From: Zygnema cylindricum
Taxonomy: Eukaryota > Streptophyta > Zygnematophyceae > Zygnematales > Zygnemataceae
Assembly (NCBI GenBank): GCA_037447655.1
Contig: JBBHKE010000542.1
Location: 1-64,000, forward strand
Direction: 5' to 3'
DNA length: 64,000 bases
Under the pieces are notes generated by a model. That model saw only the letters and a list, made by a program, of their open reading frames with translations, was not told where the DNA came from and searched no databases. How positions within the stretch are numbered: position 1 is the first letter of the stretch; every line of letters begins with the position of its first letter. Below are positions 1-10,749 of the stretch, piece after piece. Made by a program: the position numbers and the translations under genes.

Positions 1-886
1 AAGGAGCCTTCTTGTTGTCCTTTCGTGATCTATTTTTTTGTTGGTTTCGAGGAATTGTTTGTTTGTTTGTTTGTTTTTGGGAAATACATTTTTGTTTCCA
101 TGAAAGGTATGTGGTGTGGTTAATAAAATTGTGTGGTTAAAAAACAAAAACATTACATGGTTTTGAATGGTCAGTACCTCTACTCTGGCTTATTGATTAA
201 CATAATTCGACTAAAAAAAGAAGGTAAGTTTCTTTGTATATGGAAACATGCAAAAAAAAAAATGGCAGTGAAAATACGCCAAGTGGCATAGTGTCTGTGA
301 AACGGTTCCATGAGACATATAACTGTTGGAGTGTTTGAGTATTGAATAACTAAATTTAATCGAAAGGAAAAATAATTTTTGATTTGTCACGTGTTATTCT
401 TGAAGGTGACAATATAAGAAGATACGTTGCCATCCATATTAAAGTATTGTTACTTTTAAAATTTAATTATCTTTATAACTTTACCTAAGTGACAGCTTAC
501 GTACTAAGAAAGGATATGGAACTGGTATCAGAAAAAAAACAGAAAACCGGAAATGGGAACGGAAACAACAAAACATAATGGAAAACGAAACATTAAAAAC
601 GATAAAATCGGGACCAGAAACGAGAATGACTATAAAATAAATGTGAACTGATGTGATCAAAAAGTATATCCGTTAATGTGAATGAAGAAACAATCATATT
701 TACATGGGATCTATTTTTGGTAACCCCTTTGTGCACTGATTAAACTTATTTTAATCAACTATTAATTATTTGACAAAAAATTCCTAAAAAGGCGAAATCA
801 AAAGACAAGCCAACTTAAAATTGACTAAGAGAAAAGGTTAAACAAAAAACAATCTTTTTCCGATCTATTTCACTAACCTAAAAGGC
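1..886. other. AT-rich intergenic sequence
   Basis: No convincing coding region, RNA gene or element border was seen. The stretch is AT-rich with short homopolymers and lies downstream of the minus-strand LTPG gene, so it would include its 3' UTR and flank. Confidence 0.6.
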
Positions 887-2260
887 TTAGTGTTTTTCAA
901 AAACAAGCGTTAAAACAGGTATAAAAACGAAAACTAAAGCAAAGGGTTGTTGAAATATAGTCGTAAGAGTTGTTCCACTACTGGGAGGGGGGGGAGGTTG
1001 AGTCGTCCCATCAACATTAATTGTGGGGTTTATATCGGTTCCTGGAATTGGATTCGATGCCGATGGAGTATCAGAAGAAGCCGGAGTTTCCGGAATTTCC
1101 GGATTTCCTGAAATTTCCGGAATTTCCGGAATTACCGGAATTACCGGAATAACTGCAGAAGGAACTAAATCAGAGAATGGGGCTGGATCGGGAGATAAAG
1201 CTGGAGCTGTAAGAAAAAAAAAAAAAAAGGTGTAGTTGCAAAAACGATTTATATGACAAAAGTGTGTATTTGATGTGTTAAACAATGCGTATATTTAAGG
1301 TATTACCTTTGTGCCAGTGGGATCTTAAGGAAGGGGAAAAAAATAAAAAAGTTTAGCCGGAAAGCAGTTTCGTGACAAAAGTAGATGAAACGATCATTTA
1401 CATAAGCTCTCTAGTTTTTCCTTGTCGAGTTTGTCCCAGGGGAACTTAAATTATCTGATGCTGTTTTTTTGTTCTTTGACCTATTTGTAGTGTTTCAGAA
1501 AGGACAAGTGTCACATTGAAAATGGAAAGTAGGATATTGACAAAAAAAGGCGAGAGTGTTGTCCTGAATATTTTGGAAAAAAGTGAAACAAAAAAACTGA
1601 AACAGATAGAAGGCGTAAAATAATAGCTCGGAAATGCCCGCGAAATAGGAACTTGCGCGGGAGAGCAAGGAGGAGAGAGAGGAGAGAGAGGAGGGAGAGG
1701 GAGTGGTAGAGAAAGAGAGGCAATGGCAGAGTGGGGGAGAGGGATGGAGAGGACAGGGGAGGGAGAGGGAAAGAAAGGGAGAAGAGAGTGAGCGATGGAG
1801 GGAGAGAGAGAGAGAGAGCCTCACTTGGTGTCTGACACGAGGCATTCCCTGGAAGTTGCAAAACTGCGGCCGACACTCCGCATAGTCGGGCGGCAATTCC
1901 CGCAAACTCTGCCGGTGAAATACTGTAGATCGGCGTACTGATGTACGAACACAGACACAGCGCCTGATTGGCCAATAGCAGCGCACTGCAACACGTGTCA
2001 GCTGAGCTGGCATCGGTCCCTGCGGTCACCAGATACATCGCACAGGCCGATCCAGCGCCGTTGATCAAATCAGAGCAGCTGACCGAGGTCGAAGGGACGG
2101 AAGAAATGGCGGAAAAGTTGAAGGAGGAGGAGGAGGAGGAGGAGGAGGGAGTAGGAGCTATGGTGCTTGGGAGAAGTTGGGAGAATGCGGAAGTGACAAG
2201 TGTCGAGAGGAAGAGGAGAGAGAGGAGATTTGGAAGAGTTGGGAGAGTAGGATGGTCCAT
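887..2260 (-). CDS. GPI-anchored non-specific lipid transfer protein (LTPG-type), two exons
   Basis: Exon 1 is 2260-1825, the intron 1824-1207 (GTGAGG donor, TTACAG acceptor) and exon 2 1206-887. The intron is phase 1 and splicing gives a continuous 251-residue protein. Residues 1 to about 27 form a hydrophobic signal peptide. The 8-cysteine LTP pattern is C62, C73, C90-C91, C102-x-C104, C127, C142. Exon 2 adds a Pro/Ile/Glu-rich linker with short xIP repeats, a small-residue SSG site and a hydrophobic C-terminal tail ending EKH, typical of GPI attachment. Family knowledge: LTPGs sit on the outer plasma membrane or wall and move hydrophobic lipids for cuticle or suberin. The exact lipid is unknown. 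It is divergent with the LTPG gene at 2897, from which it is clearly different in sequence. Unspliced reading runs into Ser/Leu low complexity, which supports the intron. Confidence 0.85.
1207..1824 (-). other. intron of the minus-strand LTPG gene
   Basis: The 618-bp intron has GT...AG ends and a long T tract before the acceptor on the minus strand. It contains a GA-rich (CT-rich on the gene strand) low-complexity block near the donor at about 1670-1820. Confidence 0.75.
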
Positions 2261-2390
2261 TGTGGTGGAGAGAGGAGGAAAAGGAGAAAGAGACGTTAGA
2301 GGGAAATTTGGACTCTAATTTGGACTCCGAGGAGGGAAATGTCGGTGAAAGTGCGTTGGTGGATATGAAGATACTGTGAAAATCGGACGG

Positions 2391-2400
2391 TTTATATGGA
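2391..2400 (-). promoter_or_regulatory. candidate TATA box of the minus-strand LTPG gene
   Basis: The minus strand reads TCCATATAAA here, about 130 bp upstream of the ATG at 2260. Spacing and sequence fit a plant TATA box, but no transcript start is visible. Confidence 0.45.
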
Positions 2401-2489
2401 CGGTAACCGTCACGGATTCGTCGCTGGCACCGGTAGATCTGCATGTGCACGAGGTAAAGATTTCACCTTGCAAATTACACGTGGCGGCA

Positions 2490-2702
2490 TCACCGGGTGT
2501 TCGGTTACATGAATGAAAAGATCGCCGTTCGATTCCGCGCGCCGGAAAGAAATTTTTCCCGGCGCTATCGTGACTTCGACAGGCGGTGTCTTGGGCCAAT
2601 CATCTGTCGTTCCGGCACGTGACACCTGACCGGCGACAAGTTTACCGAACCGCTCTTGTCGTCTCCGCAGCTTGTCCTGACCTCGCAGTACTGTTATAAA
2701 AT
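2490..2702 (+). promoter_or_regulatory. core promoter of the plus-strand LTPG gene (CCAAT, G-box, TATA)
   Basis: A CCAAT motif lies at 2596-2600, a CACGTG G-box at 2616-2621 and TATAAAAT at 2695-2702, about 195 bp before the ATG. The stretch can be aligned by eye with the region upstream of the LTPG copies at 39442 and 58837 and with truncated relics at 25.3 and 30.1 kb. Shared blocks include the CGCGCCGGAA-like segment, the G-box, a CCTGACCGG block, a CGAACCGCTC block and the TATA. Such conservation across paralogs supports promoter function. G-box binding by bZIP/bHLH factors is family knowledge. Confidence 0.6.
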
Positions 2703-2896
2703 CTAAGCGGCTTCGAGATTGCCATTCAAATCAAAGACCGGGAATTAACTGTCTATCACTTCATTAAATATCTCTTTAAAATTCACATTTTTCCTGTCGG
2801 TCTGTCCAAAAATTTCATCTATTCCGAAGCTTTCATCTTTCCCGAATCTCGGGAACGTTACTTACTAAAAGAGAAAAAAAAAAAAAAGATTCAATC

Positions 2897-4598
2897 ATGG
2901 GTATAAATGCTCGTATGGTCTATGGGACCGTATTACTCATCTCCTCCCTCTTCCTCTCTCTCCGCCCAGCCACCTCCCAAATCCCTGTACCCCAGATTCC
3001 TGGGATTTCTGCCTCTCCCGCCGAATCCCCTTCCTCCTCCCTGCCCTCCACATCCACTCCCCCTTCTTCCTCCTCTCCCACTCCCTCTTTCTCCTTCCCC
3101 AATCCCTTCAATTTCCCCCCTTTGAGCCTCCCTTTCTTCCCTGCCTCCCCCTCTGCCTCCCCCTCTCCCTCCCCTTCCCCCTCTCCCTCCACCTCTCTCT
3201 CCTCAGATGTTAACTGCTCCACCATCTGGACCTACGTCTCCCGATCCTGCGAGCCCTACATTAGCGGAAATAACCGAACCTCTTCCGATGCTGGCGGCTC
3301 CTGCTGCCTCGGAGTCCAGCTGGCCAATGAGAGACTTTGCCTGTGCGACAGTCCTCCCCCAGATTCGCTCTCCCTGGACGAGGTGTCGTATGTGGCCGAA
3401 AACGTGTGCGGTGTCGTTCCGGAGGCCCTGAAAGTTCCAGGAAGCAGCTCATGTGGAGGTTCGGCGGCGCAGGTTACCGCACCGACTCCGGCACCAGGTA
3501 CGGATAGATGATCTGATTGGTAGGCACCTCAGTACGTTTATATTTGTTTACGATTTACGTGTATGATTGGACGTACTTTTATCTGTACGGTCCGACATAT
3601 ATTTCCGTACCGATATATCGATTATCGGCTACCCGAAAAAAGGCCCATATAGATATCGGCAAATCCTTACCGATACACAACACTAGTAAATTCTTTTTTC
3701 CTCTGCTGTTGGCAAATAAGTCTGACATCCTCCAACTCCCATAATTTATCTCTACATTTTAGAGTACAAAAACGACAGCTGTATTAATTACACAGCAAAT
3801 TGTCGAGCACCAAAGTAAAAACAACTACAATATTCCGAAAGCATAAATAAAAAGTTTGTTGGGAGTAAGCGATTATTAACCCTCGTTCCACAGCTTAACA
3901 CCACAGGAGTCAACTGTCAGTTCTCATAAATAAGCAATCCATGAGCCAACCTCCTGGTTCATCGGTGCGGAGAAGGAAAAGCTGGCTGTATCCATGATTT
4001 TTTAGTTGGAAACCAATTAAAACTATTCTACGAACAGATTGTTTTGGTTTTGGGTGTCAGGTGTCGGTTTTGGATACCGGTTTTTATTTTTTTCCTTTTT
4101 GTTTGAAACGGGAATCAATAAGAAATCTGTTTTTTTTCAGAGTTTCCAAACCAGTTTTCTGGTCGAGACAGGAATTTATAGTTTTTTAGGAAACACCACA
4201 CTGCATTTAATGCGTTAATGCAATGAAATTGGAATCTGGAAAAATATCGAATTTGTGGCAGTGGTACTTAGTTTTGATTTAAACTTTACCCCCTCCTATT
4301 TCTCACGTTATCCGTCACATTCGAAGGACTCGGCGAAGGCTGTAGACAGTCTCAGCTGTTGAGATTAAGAAAGGATCGGTTTTTGTGTGTGCTGATTCAC
4401 TCTAATTTGTGTATGGTTCTGGTTACAGAAATCAGTGCATCCATGGCTCCTTCGCCAAACGTGGACACTTCCCCCGATACAGGAAGAGTAAGCGATTCCG
4501 CTTCGAGCGGCAGCCAACGGAACATAGTTTCTATGTCTGTCTTCAGTTACGCCTTCTGTTCCATTATGACGGTGGCCGTGATTTCAAATTTTTTCTGA
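2897..4598 (+). CDS. GPI-anchored non-specific lipid transfer protein (LTPG-type), two exons
   Basis: Exon 1 is 2897-3497, the intron 3498-4428 (GTACGG donor, GGTTACAG acceptor) and exon 2 4429-4598. The intron is phase 1 and the spliced protein has 256 residues. The signal peptide is about residues 1-28. A Ser/Pro-rich segment (about 38-105) precedes the 8-cysteine domain: C107, C118, C136-C137, C148-x-C150, C171, C186. Exon 2 adds a short Ser/Gly linker with a possible omega site (SASSGS) and a hydrophobic tail ending in NFF. The start is the first ATG after the TATA box, and the N-terminus MGINAR... matches MGANAR... in the other copies. This is the most diverged of the MGxNAR group and may be the source locus of the dispersed copies. 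Expected role: apoplastic lipid transfer at the cell surface. Confidence 0.85.
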
Positions 4599-5300
4599 GC
4601 TGCATGGATTTTAATCGCCGATTAAACGCAATCAGGAAATAGATGTTGGGTGTAGAATTACACAAACGAACATCATCAAATGAATGTAATGGATATAAAG
4701 AGGCAGTTGATAGGATGGGAAGAGAGATGGGATATGGATGGTTTGGTTATCTGAATGTTTTTTGTAAGGATAACCGGGTATAAGCTAAAGTGGTTTTCTT
4801 CCGGACAGTGGCAGTTAAGATAGACTGATTTTTTTATATTTTCATTTTAGATTTTTTATTTTTTTTCCTACTGTTCATGTTGATTTTAAGATGGATATAA
4901 TGACATATTCCATATGTTTATATTGTTCTTTCTCAATGTTAATCTGGACAAAATGTTTTTGAAAAGTTTTGGTAGTTCTAATCTTGTTTTTTCAATATTT
5001 CAATTGATACTTCATCAACTAATGTAAGCAAACAGAAACTGCTCAATTCTAAATGCCTTTCTTTTTTCGTAACTTTTGGCGAATGGAAAACAAAAGTGTG
5101 TGGATGAAAACAAAATTTATAACTGAAGCTCCTTCAATTTCAAAGAACCATTTTTCCTTTCCCTTATTGTTGATCTTTCTATTTTTTTTTTGTTTTACCT
5201 TATCACTGTTGACGTACGTGAAACGTGCGCTCGATATCCGGAATTGTGGTAAAATCCACACTAAAACCTATATAAAATTGGACCCACCAGCGTAACATCT
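4599..5300 (+). other. 3' flank of LTPG gene, shared with the dispersed copies
   Basis: No gene is seen. To about 5150 the sequence is alignable with the 3' flank of the copy at 39442 (41227 to about 41830), for example the GTAAGGATAAC block near 4765 and the ACTGATTTTTTTAT block near 4825. The duplicated unit therefore included promoter, gene and about 0.5 kb of downstream DNA. Confidence 0.55.
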
Positions 5301-5369
5301 GAGCTGGTGGTATAGTGGTTAGTACATTTACAGCTAAAGTGGTCCCAGGTTCAAATCCTGGACGGCTCA
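5301..5369 (+). tRNA. tRNA-like sequence, probably a pseudogene or SINE head
   Basis: The segment folds as an acceptor stem (6 of 7 pairs), a D arm around GTGGTTAG, an anticodon stem with 4 of 5 pairs, and a perfect CCAGG/CCTGG T arm with a TTCAAAT loop, which includes the B box. The anticodon loop would read AGCTAAA, lacking U33 and giving CTA, and the variable region is only about one base. These defects argue against a working tRNA. It could be the Pol III head of a SINE. Confidence 0.45.
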
Positions 5370-6441
5370 TCAATCCCTTTATTGGGATCGTCCATTCTAT
5401 CCCTCGATTCTAGGAATCTTAACAATCACTATTTATTTTTGCTATTAATTCATATCTCTCATCATAGTTTAGACATCCACACGAAATGATGTAAATAAAG
5501 CAACAAACATATGGAAAGAAACATTATCAGATATGGAAAGTGCTTAAAAAATTGAAAAAATGAATAATAAATTGAGGTAAATAATAAATTTACGACAAGT
5601 AAAGAATTTATTTTTCCTAAAATTATGGTTAATCATTTTTTTGAATTTGTTAAAAAATTTATTCTGCAACAACTGGAGCAGCTGTAGAGCTAGAGGCTAT
5701 TGCTAAAATATTAAGCAGAAGCTCTCAAAAGTCACCTTCCGAAATGACAACTTCCAGATACTACAACAAGCAAAAGTCACCTTCCGAAATGACAACTTCC
5801 AGATACTACAACAAGCAGTACAATTAGCAGAACACACTCAGCCTACTAAGGGTGTGTAGATTATTGCACATGCAATCACTCTCCAAATTTTTATGCAAAT
5901 TGATCCACCACAGCAAAAGATATTAGAGGCTGAATTTACCAAAAATCACCTATGCTTTATTATTCATTCATGAGAAGTGTAATACACATGTCCTGCTCTA
6001 TATTCTTAGTGAGAGTGTAACTACCTTCAACCAATCAGATCACTCTACTGTACTGACTAATGTACATCAAACGAAACCGTCCGTGTGGTACGAAACATAC
6101 GGACAAACCCAGTTAATCCCAACAGCTGAAAAATCGTAATCACACACTACTGTAGTTAACTAATGTAGAAGCGGGCAAATGCTTGTTTTTCCAGGTTGGC
6201 TGACCGACATGAATTTGTCTACACGACGAACATGTTGTGGTCAAATTGGTCCCTTTAGAAGTCAAGGTCAGTTATGGTTCGTCCGATCTTTAGATCTGGC
6301 GGTGAGTAGTTTATTACCTACATGAGCATTTCGGTATTGTCGGCGCCTCTGGTTGCCGTTCGATTATTCCAATTGGGTTTGGCAAATCTTCCCACGCGTC
6401 ATTGTGCGAAGCATTCAAAATTATAATTGTTCGTACAGCCA
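5370..6441. other. intergenic, no gene recognised
   Basis: AT-rich sequence with one 45-bp tandem duplication (listed separately). No open frame with family motifs was seen. Confidence 0.5.
5727..5816 (+). repeat. 45-bp perfect tandem duplication
   Basis: Two adjacent identical 45-bp units (5727-5771 and 5772-5816), each containing GTCACCTTCCGAAATGACAA. No spacer separates them. Confidence 0.85.
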
Positions 6442-6444
6442 TAA

Positions 6445-7505
6445 GGGTGTGTGCCCATGGAAGCGAAACTTTGAAATGTTACTTTGGATTTTAGCGCAGA
6501 TTTTACGGTGTCTTTTTCAAAGTTCGTTACTTGCGCCTTCATTACTTCAAATATGTGACAGTTGTAGACGTCTACAAAATGTGCGACAGAGTACGAAACG
6601 AAATGTAGACGACTACGAAACTCTCTAAAGACGTCTACAAAATGTGCGACAGAGTACGAAACGAAATGTAGACGACTACGAAACTCTCTAAAGACGTCTA
6701 AAAAATGTGCGACAGAGTACGAAACGAAATGTAGACGACTACGAAACTTCCTAAAGACGTCTACAAAAACGGCGACGGTTGTAGACGTCGAGGTTTTTGT
6801 GACATTGTAGATGTTTAGGGTTTGTGACATACAGAAGTCATGCTACCTTGTGACGTCATCAATACATAGATTTTCCGCCATGGCTTCCCGATTTTTTTTT
6901 CTTATCTTATATCATTCGATTTGCCATCAAACTAAGACCAAAAATATTCAAAAAAAAGAAAAAAGAAAATTTTCATTTGATATTATTATTGATGCATTTC
7001 ATTTAAAGAAGAAAAAAAGAGGAGCGGCCGAGTGAGAAAGAGGGAGAGAGACGAGGACGACGTAAACTTTTGCAAAGGACCCATGAATGAAATCAGAGGT
7101 CCGAGACCCCAACGGATTTTTTTCCGTACATGCTTGTCATTTTCGTACGTAAATGCGCGTGACGAGCAGTGAAAAAAATAGCTTGTATTCTCCCTCGTTC
7201 AAAACTTTTTGAAGACGTTTCACACGTGCAATACCGTTTTGCTATTCGTCAATAGGGTATTATATTAATTAAAATCAGGTGGCGATTTGATTCCAGTACA
7301 AGTGTGAAGATGAGCAAACGTGACGTGGAAGTGGGTCGCGATGATAATACACCAAATTGACGTACCATTCAAGTTCCAAGATGACGCAAAATGTACTTTG
7401 GTTCTTGCCCATTTTTCGTACGGCGTAAGATATTCTCGTTGCAAGTCCCATTTTTTGTGAAAACGACTGGAAAAAACCCTTACTTGAACACATGGGCACA
7501 CACCC
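6445..7505 (+). mobile_element. PIF/Harbinger-like non-autonomous element (1061 bp)
   Basis: Perfect 15-bp terminal inverted repeats GGGTGTGTGCCCATG lie at 6445-6459 and 7491-7505. They are flanked by direct TAA at 6442-6444 and 7506-7508, the 3-bp TWA-type target duplication typical of PIF/Harbinger. No transposase frame is present. The body carries a 63-bp minisatellite and shares internal blocks with the element ending at 9386 and with a fragment at about 42.7 kb. Confidence 0.75.
6566..6776 (+). repeat. 63-bp minisatellite inside the Harbinger-like element
   Basis: Three nearly identical 63-bp units start at 6566, 6629 and 6692, with a partial fourth from 6755. Each contains GTGCGACAGAGTACGAAACG. 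Because 63 is a multiple of three, the minus strand shows an artificial open frame of 21-residue repeats. Confidence 0.9.
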
Positions 7506-7508
7506 TAA

Positions 7509-8460
7509 ATCAACAATAGACGTATCCTGACCGAACGCCTCCTTCCTCTGCTTAGTACATCCGACTCATGCCTGTTATCCATCAGACGCCGACAGTTATC
7601 GAACGGAATATTATGTTAACTTCTCCATCAGGTCATGCCAGGAAGGCAAATATCGCCTACGTGCTTTATTTCGATTGGAACCAAGTAGGTTCTTGTTCAG
7701 ACTAAGAGAATAGTCAAAGATTCGAAAAGCACAAAATGTAAACATCGTGTTTGTACAGACGAACATAATTTAAGATTTGTAGAAATATATTAAAATTTAA
7801 AGATCTGTCATATATTATCACTATTCCAGCTGCGCCATTATGTTTTAAATGCAAAGTCTTTTCCACGAAGGTCAATTGATGTCAAAAAAAGAGTTAAGGA
7901 TATCCTCCAGCAAAGATTTTCTCGTCGTTCTAGGTGGATTTTAATCCACCCTGTACTAAGGCACATGGCCTTTCCTACATGTTAGGCTGTCATGGCTCGT
8001 CCGGTGCGGATCTTATATTATTTTTCCAAATGTACAAACTTTTTTTTGAAAACAGTAGAGGACACTAGCAAGACATCTTGTACGAAGGCACATGGTGTTT
8101 CCGAATTGTTAGGCTGTCATGGCTCGTCCACCAGAATCTTATCTTTTATTTCCAAATGTAGAAATTTTACACTTCCAGTGTGTGGCTAGTCTCGTCCTTG
8201 AAAAAAGTGGAGGACAATAGCAAGACAGTGGATAGAATGAGAGTTTGCTTCGAAAAAACAGAATCGGACGGTCTACGTTGTCGCCCAAAAGTTTGGAGAA
8301 TCTTATCAAATCTTGAGTAAACATGTTTACAAAAAAATAAAAATAAAAACTGCTTTGTACAAAAATGCACTTTTTCTAGTAAATAATCCCACTATTCGCC
8401 AGATAGAGGTTCACCCTCACACATTATGAATTGTACAAAATGAACTAAAAAACGAAGAAA
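7509..8460. other. intergenic, no gene recognised
   Basis: Two similar blocks of about 100 bp recur at about 7925-8040 and 8075-8180 (CCTGTACTAAGGCACATGG-like and GGCTGTCATGGCTCGTCC). They look like a local duplication. No coding motif is seen. Confidence 0.45.
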
Positions 8461-8464
8461 TATT

Positions 8465-9386
8465 TCTAACAGTGGCTCAATATAATTGTAACTTAGTGAA
8501 CTTACTTTGTATTCTAACGCAGATTTTACGTACACTGTTTCGAGTGTCCCAATGTGTAACAACGAAATTGTTACTTAAGGGTGTGATGATTGTATACGTT
8601 GACGCACCTTATTTTACGATATTTTTTTTCGAGCGTCACACGATACATCATATGTTTTGAAACGTTTTGGTGCGTAGCATGTCTTTGCGTGACATTGTAG
8701 ATGTACAACCTTATAGCCATGGCTGAATAAGATGCGTTTGCTTCTCCTGTATGGTCGCCATGAATAGACATAGAATTCTAGAGGCCGCGGCAAAATAAAT
8801 TTTTTTTTTGGGCGCCTTTGTTGGATTCTTCCATGCGTGACTTGGTTCGCGCACGTGCGCCTGCCCTCTACCTTGTGACTTCCTCTATGGATGACGCAGA
8901 TTAGTGAAGTTTGGAGTGAAAGAGAGGCAAGATGAGCAAGGTAGAGAGGCGCTAGCTATAATGGCGGCTTCACGAGATTTTAACCTTTCTGTGAAATGAC
9001 ATTGTCGCCTAGAGACCTCTACAAATAAAAAAATCATACAAGATGCAAGTGGACAAAAACAAACAACCCTGTATTTTTTTTCATCGTCAAAAAACTTCTA
9101 AAAACTTTTCACACGTGAGAGTTTGTTTTTCTATTTGTGATATACGTTTTACTTTATTTAAAACACATCGCCGATGTGTTTTAAGATAAATTTGAAGATG
9201 ACGTAAGAGTGGGTCAAAAAAAACACAAGACGAAAACTTTTTGTACATCCTAAGTTCGCGGATGACGCAAATTGTACTCTAGAATTTTGCGACTTCTTCG
9301 TACGGCTGCAACTTTAACAGTACGGTGCTAAGTTCTAAAAGAAAACTCAAAAAAATAACCCCTACAAAACACATGGGGACCTACCC
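8465..9386 (+). mobile_element. second, diverged copy of the Harbinger-like element
   Basis: The right end reads as GGGTAGGTCCCCATGTG on the minus strand, close to the 6445-7505 TIR, and is followed by TAA at 9387-9389. Internal blocks match that element in order: the CGCAGATTTTACG block, GTGACATTGTAGATGT, the ACACGTG region and the GATGACGCAAA block. The left end is not clear. The minisatellite is absent. No transposase was seen. Confidence 0.55.
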
Positions 9387-9389
9387 TAA

Positions 9390-10740
9390 GTCGTAAAACT
9401 CCTCTCTCTTACAAAATTCTATATCACCGAGAGGTTTAAAGCTTTTTAAACAATGCCATCCTTTTAGGCGGACTGCAAAAACCTTTGCCTTTTTTTATCC
9501 TCTTTTAGTAAGACCAAAAAAAATATTTTTTTAATTTATTTCCACAAAATTGCTACATGAAAGTAAATTTCCCGCCTATTCCCCCTCAAAGTTCTCCCAC
9601 GAAAATGCTTTTGACTTTGATAGCCACAAATCAAATCTCCAAAGTGTGTTTTGTTGTTATTTGAAAGCTTTATTACTCTTAAAATCCGTGTGAAAGAAAT
9701 TTAGGGACTTCGAAATATTTTCAAGGCAATACAATGTACCACATTAAATATAATAGTAACAAACTGTATGTCATACTTTAGAAGATACAATATAGTACCC
9801 TAGACAAAGCTATTGGTTACAAAATGTATGCCTTAATAGATTGAATTAAAAAACGCGATGGCAAACCATCTGAGTCTAAGAAAAAGTTACATGGTCAAAA
9901 TTGAAACACTACAAACAGGGCAAATATTACAAAGAAAAGCAACGTGAACACCTAAATACGGCGCGTGAAATATAGGCACTCAAACCCACAAAGTAAAACA
10001 AAGCAACGCACTTAAACGAACTCTACAACCCTAAGCCAACACTACAACCCTAACCTCACCACATCTAAATATCTACGAAAATCAACCTCGTAAGTCCCCC
10101 AAGCGCGGTGGAGCACGTTGAGGGAGTTACAAAACAAGACGATAATCCATAACCCCAATAGACGATCAAAGGAGGTTAAAAGCTTGCACTCATTTCAAAG
10201 CTATAGGTAACCGCTAACAATAAGAATAAGGGCCAAAGAAGGAGGCCTCCTAAGTCCCCACCGCTCGAATGAGAAACGACCACTAGTACGGAGAAATTCG
10301 TCTAACGGAATACCCAAACAAAGATCTCGATTGCCATCGGAATAAATTGAACCATAAGGCTGCGTTGTGCATAATCACGCTACTTCGTCTTAGACCCAAA
10401 AAACCCTAGACCTTAGAAACCCTCAGATTTATGGCGCATCTTATGGTTCCAAAGGGTGAGATTGCGATTTAATTCCAAATTTTGACTTATATTGTTGACG
10501 TAAAAGAGCACCATCAAGCCAAAAAATATCAATGTGACGTGAAAGAATAATATGAGAAAGCTCCGGACGCTTAAAAATCCCACCCTAAAAAGCAATAGTC
10601 GAAATGGTGACGCGAATACTGTCCTACAATTGGATCAACTCTCCCCTATAGGAAAAAGGAAGCGAATGGATACCATTGAGCTGAAGGACATGGCCACAGG
10701 AGCAGACTAGAGAGGAAAATAAAGAAGGATGATGGAGGCT
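9390..10740. other. intergenic or 3' part of a decayed retroelement
   Basis: No gene is recognised. It lies downstream, in the minus sense, of the reverse-transcriptase relic at 10.75-11.4 kb and may be its 3' region, but no element end was found. Confidence 0.35.
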
Positions 10741-10749
10741 TAGACAAAA

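Noticed and set aside
1511-1820. Unspliced extension of the minus-strand LTPG frame
   Set aside because: Ser/Leu/Pro low complexity from a GA-rich intron. The GTGAGG donor directly follows the last cysteine, and joining to exon 2 restores a GPI tail.
5301-5369. Functional amber-suppressor tRNA
   Set aside because: U33 missing, anticodon stem mismatch and a one-base variable region make function unlikely.
6399-6830. 143-residue minus-strand frame with repeated FVDVFREFRSRLHF units
   Set aside because: Created by the 63-bp minisatellite, whose length is a multiple of three. No family features, and it lies inside a DNA element.
8576-8590. TAAGGGTGTGATG as left end of the second Harbinger-like element
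   Set aside because: Similarity to the first element continues to the left of it (to about 8465), so it is probably internal or chance.
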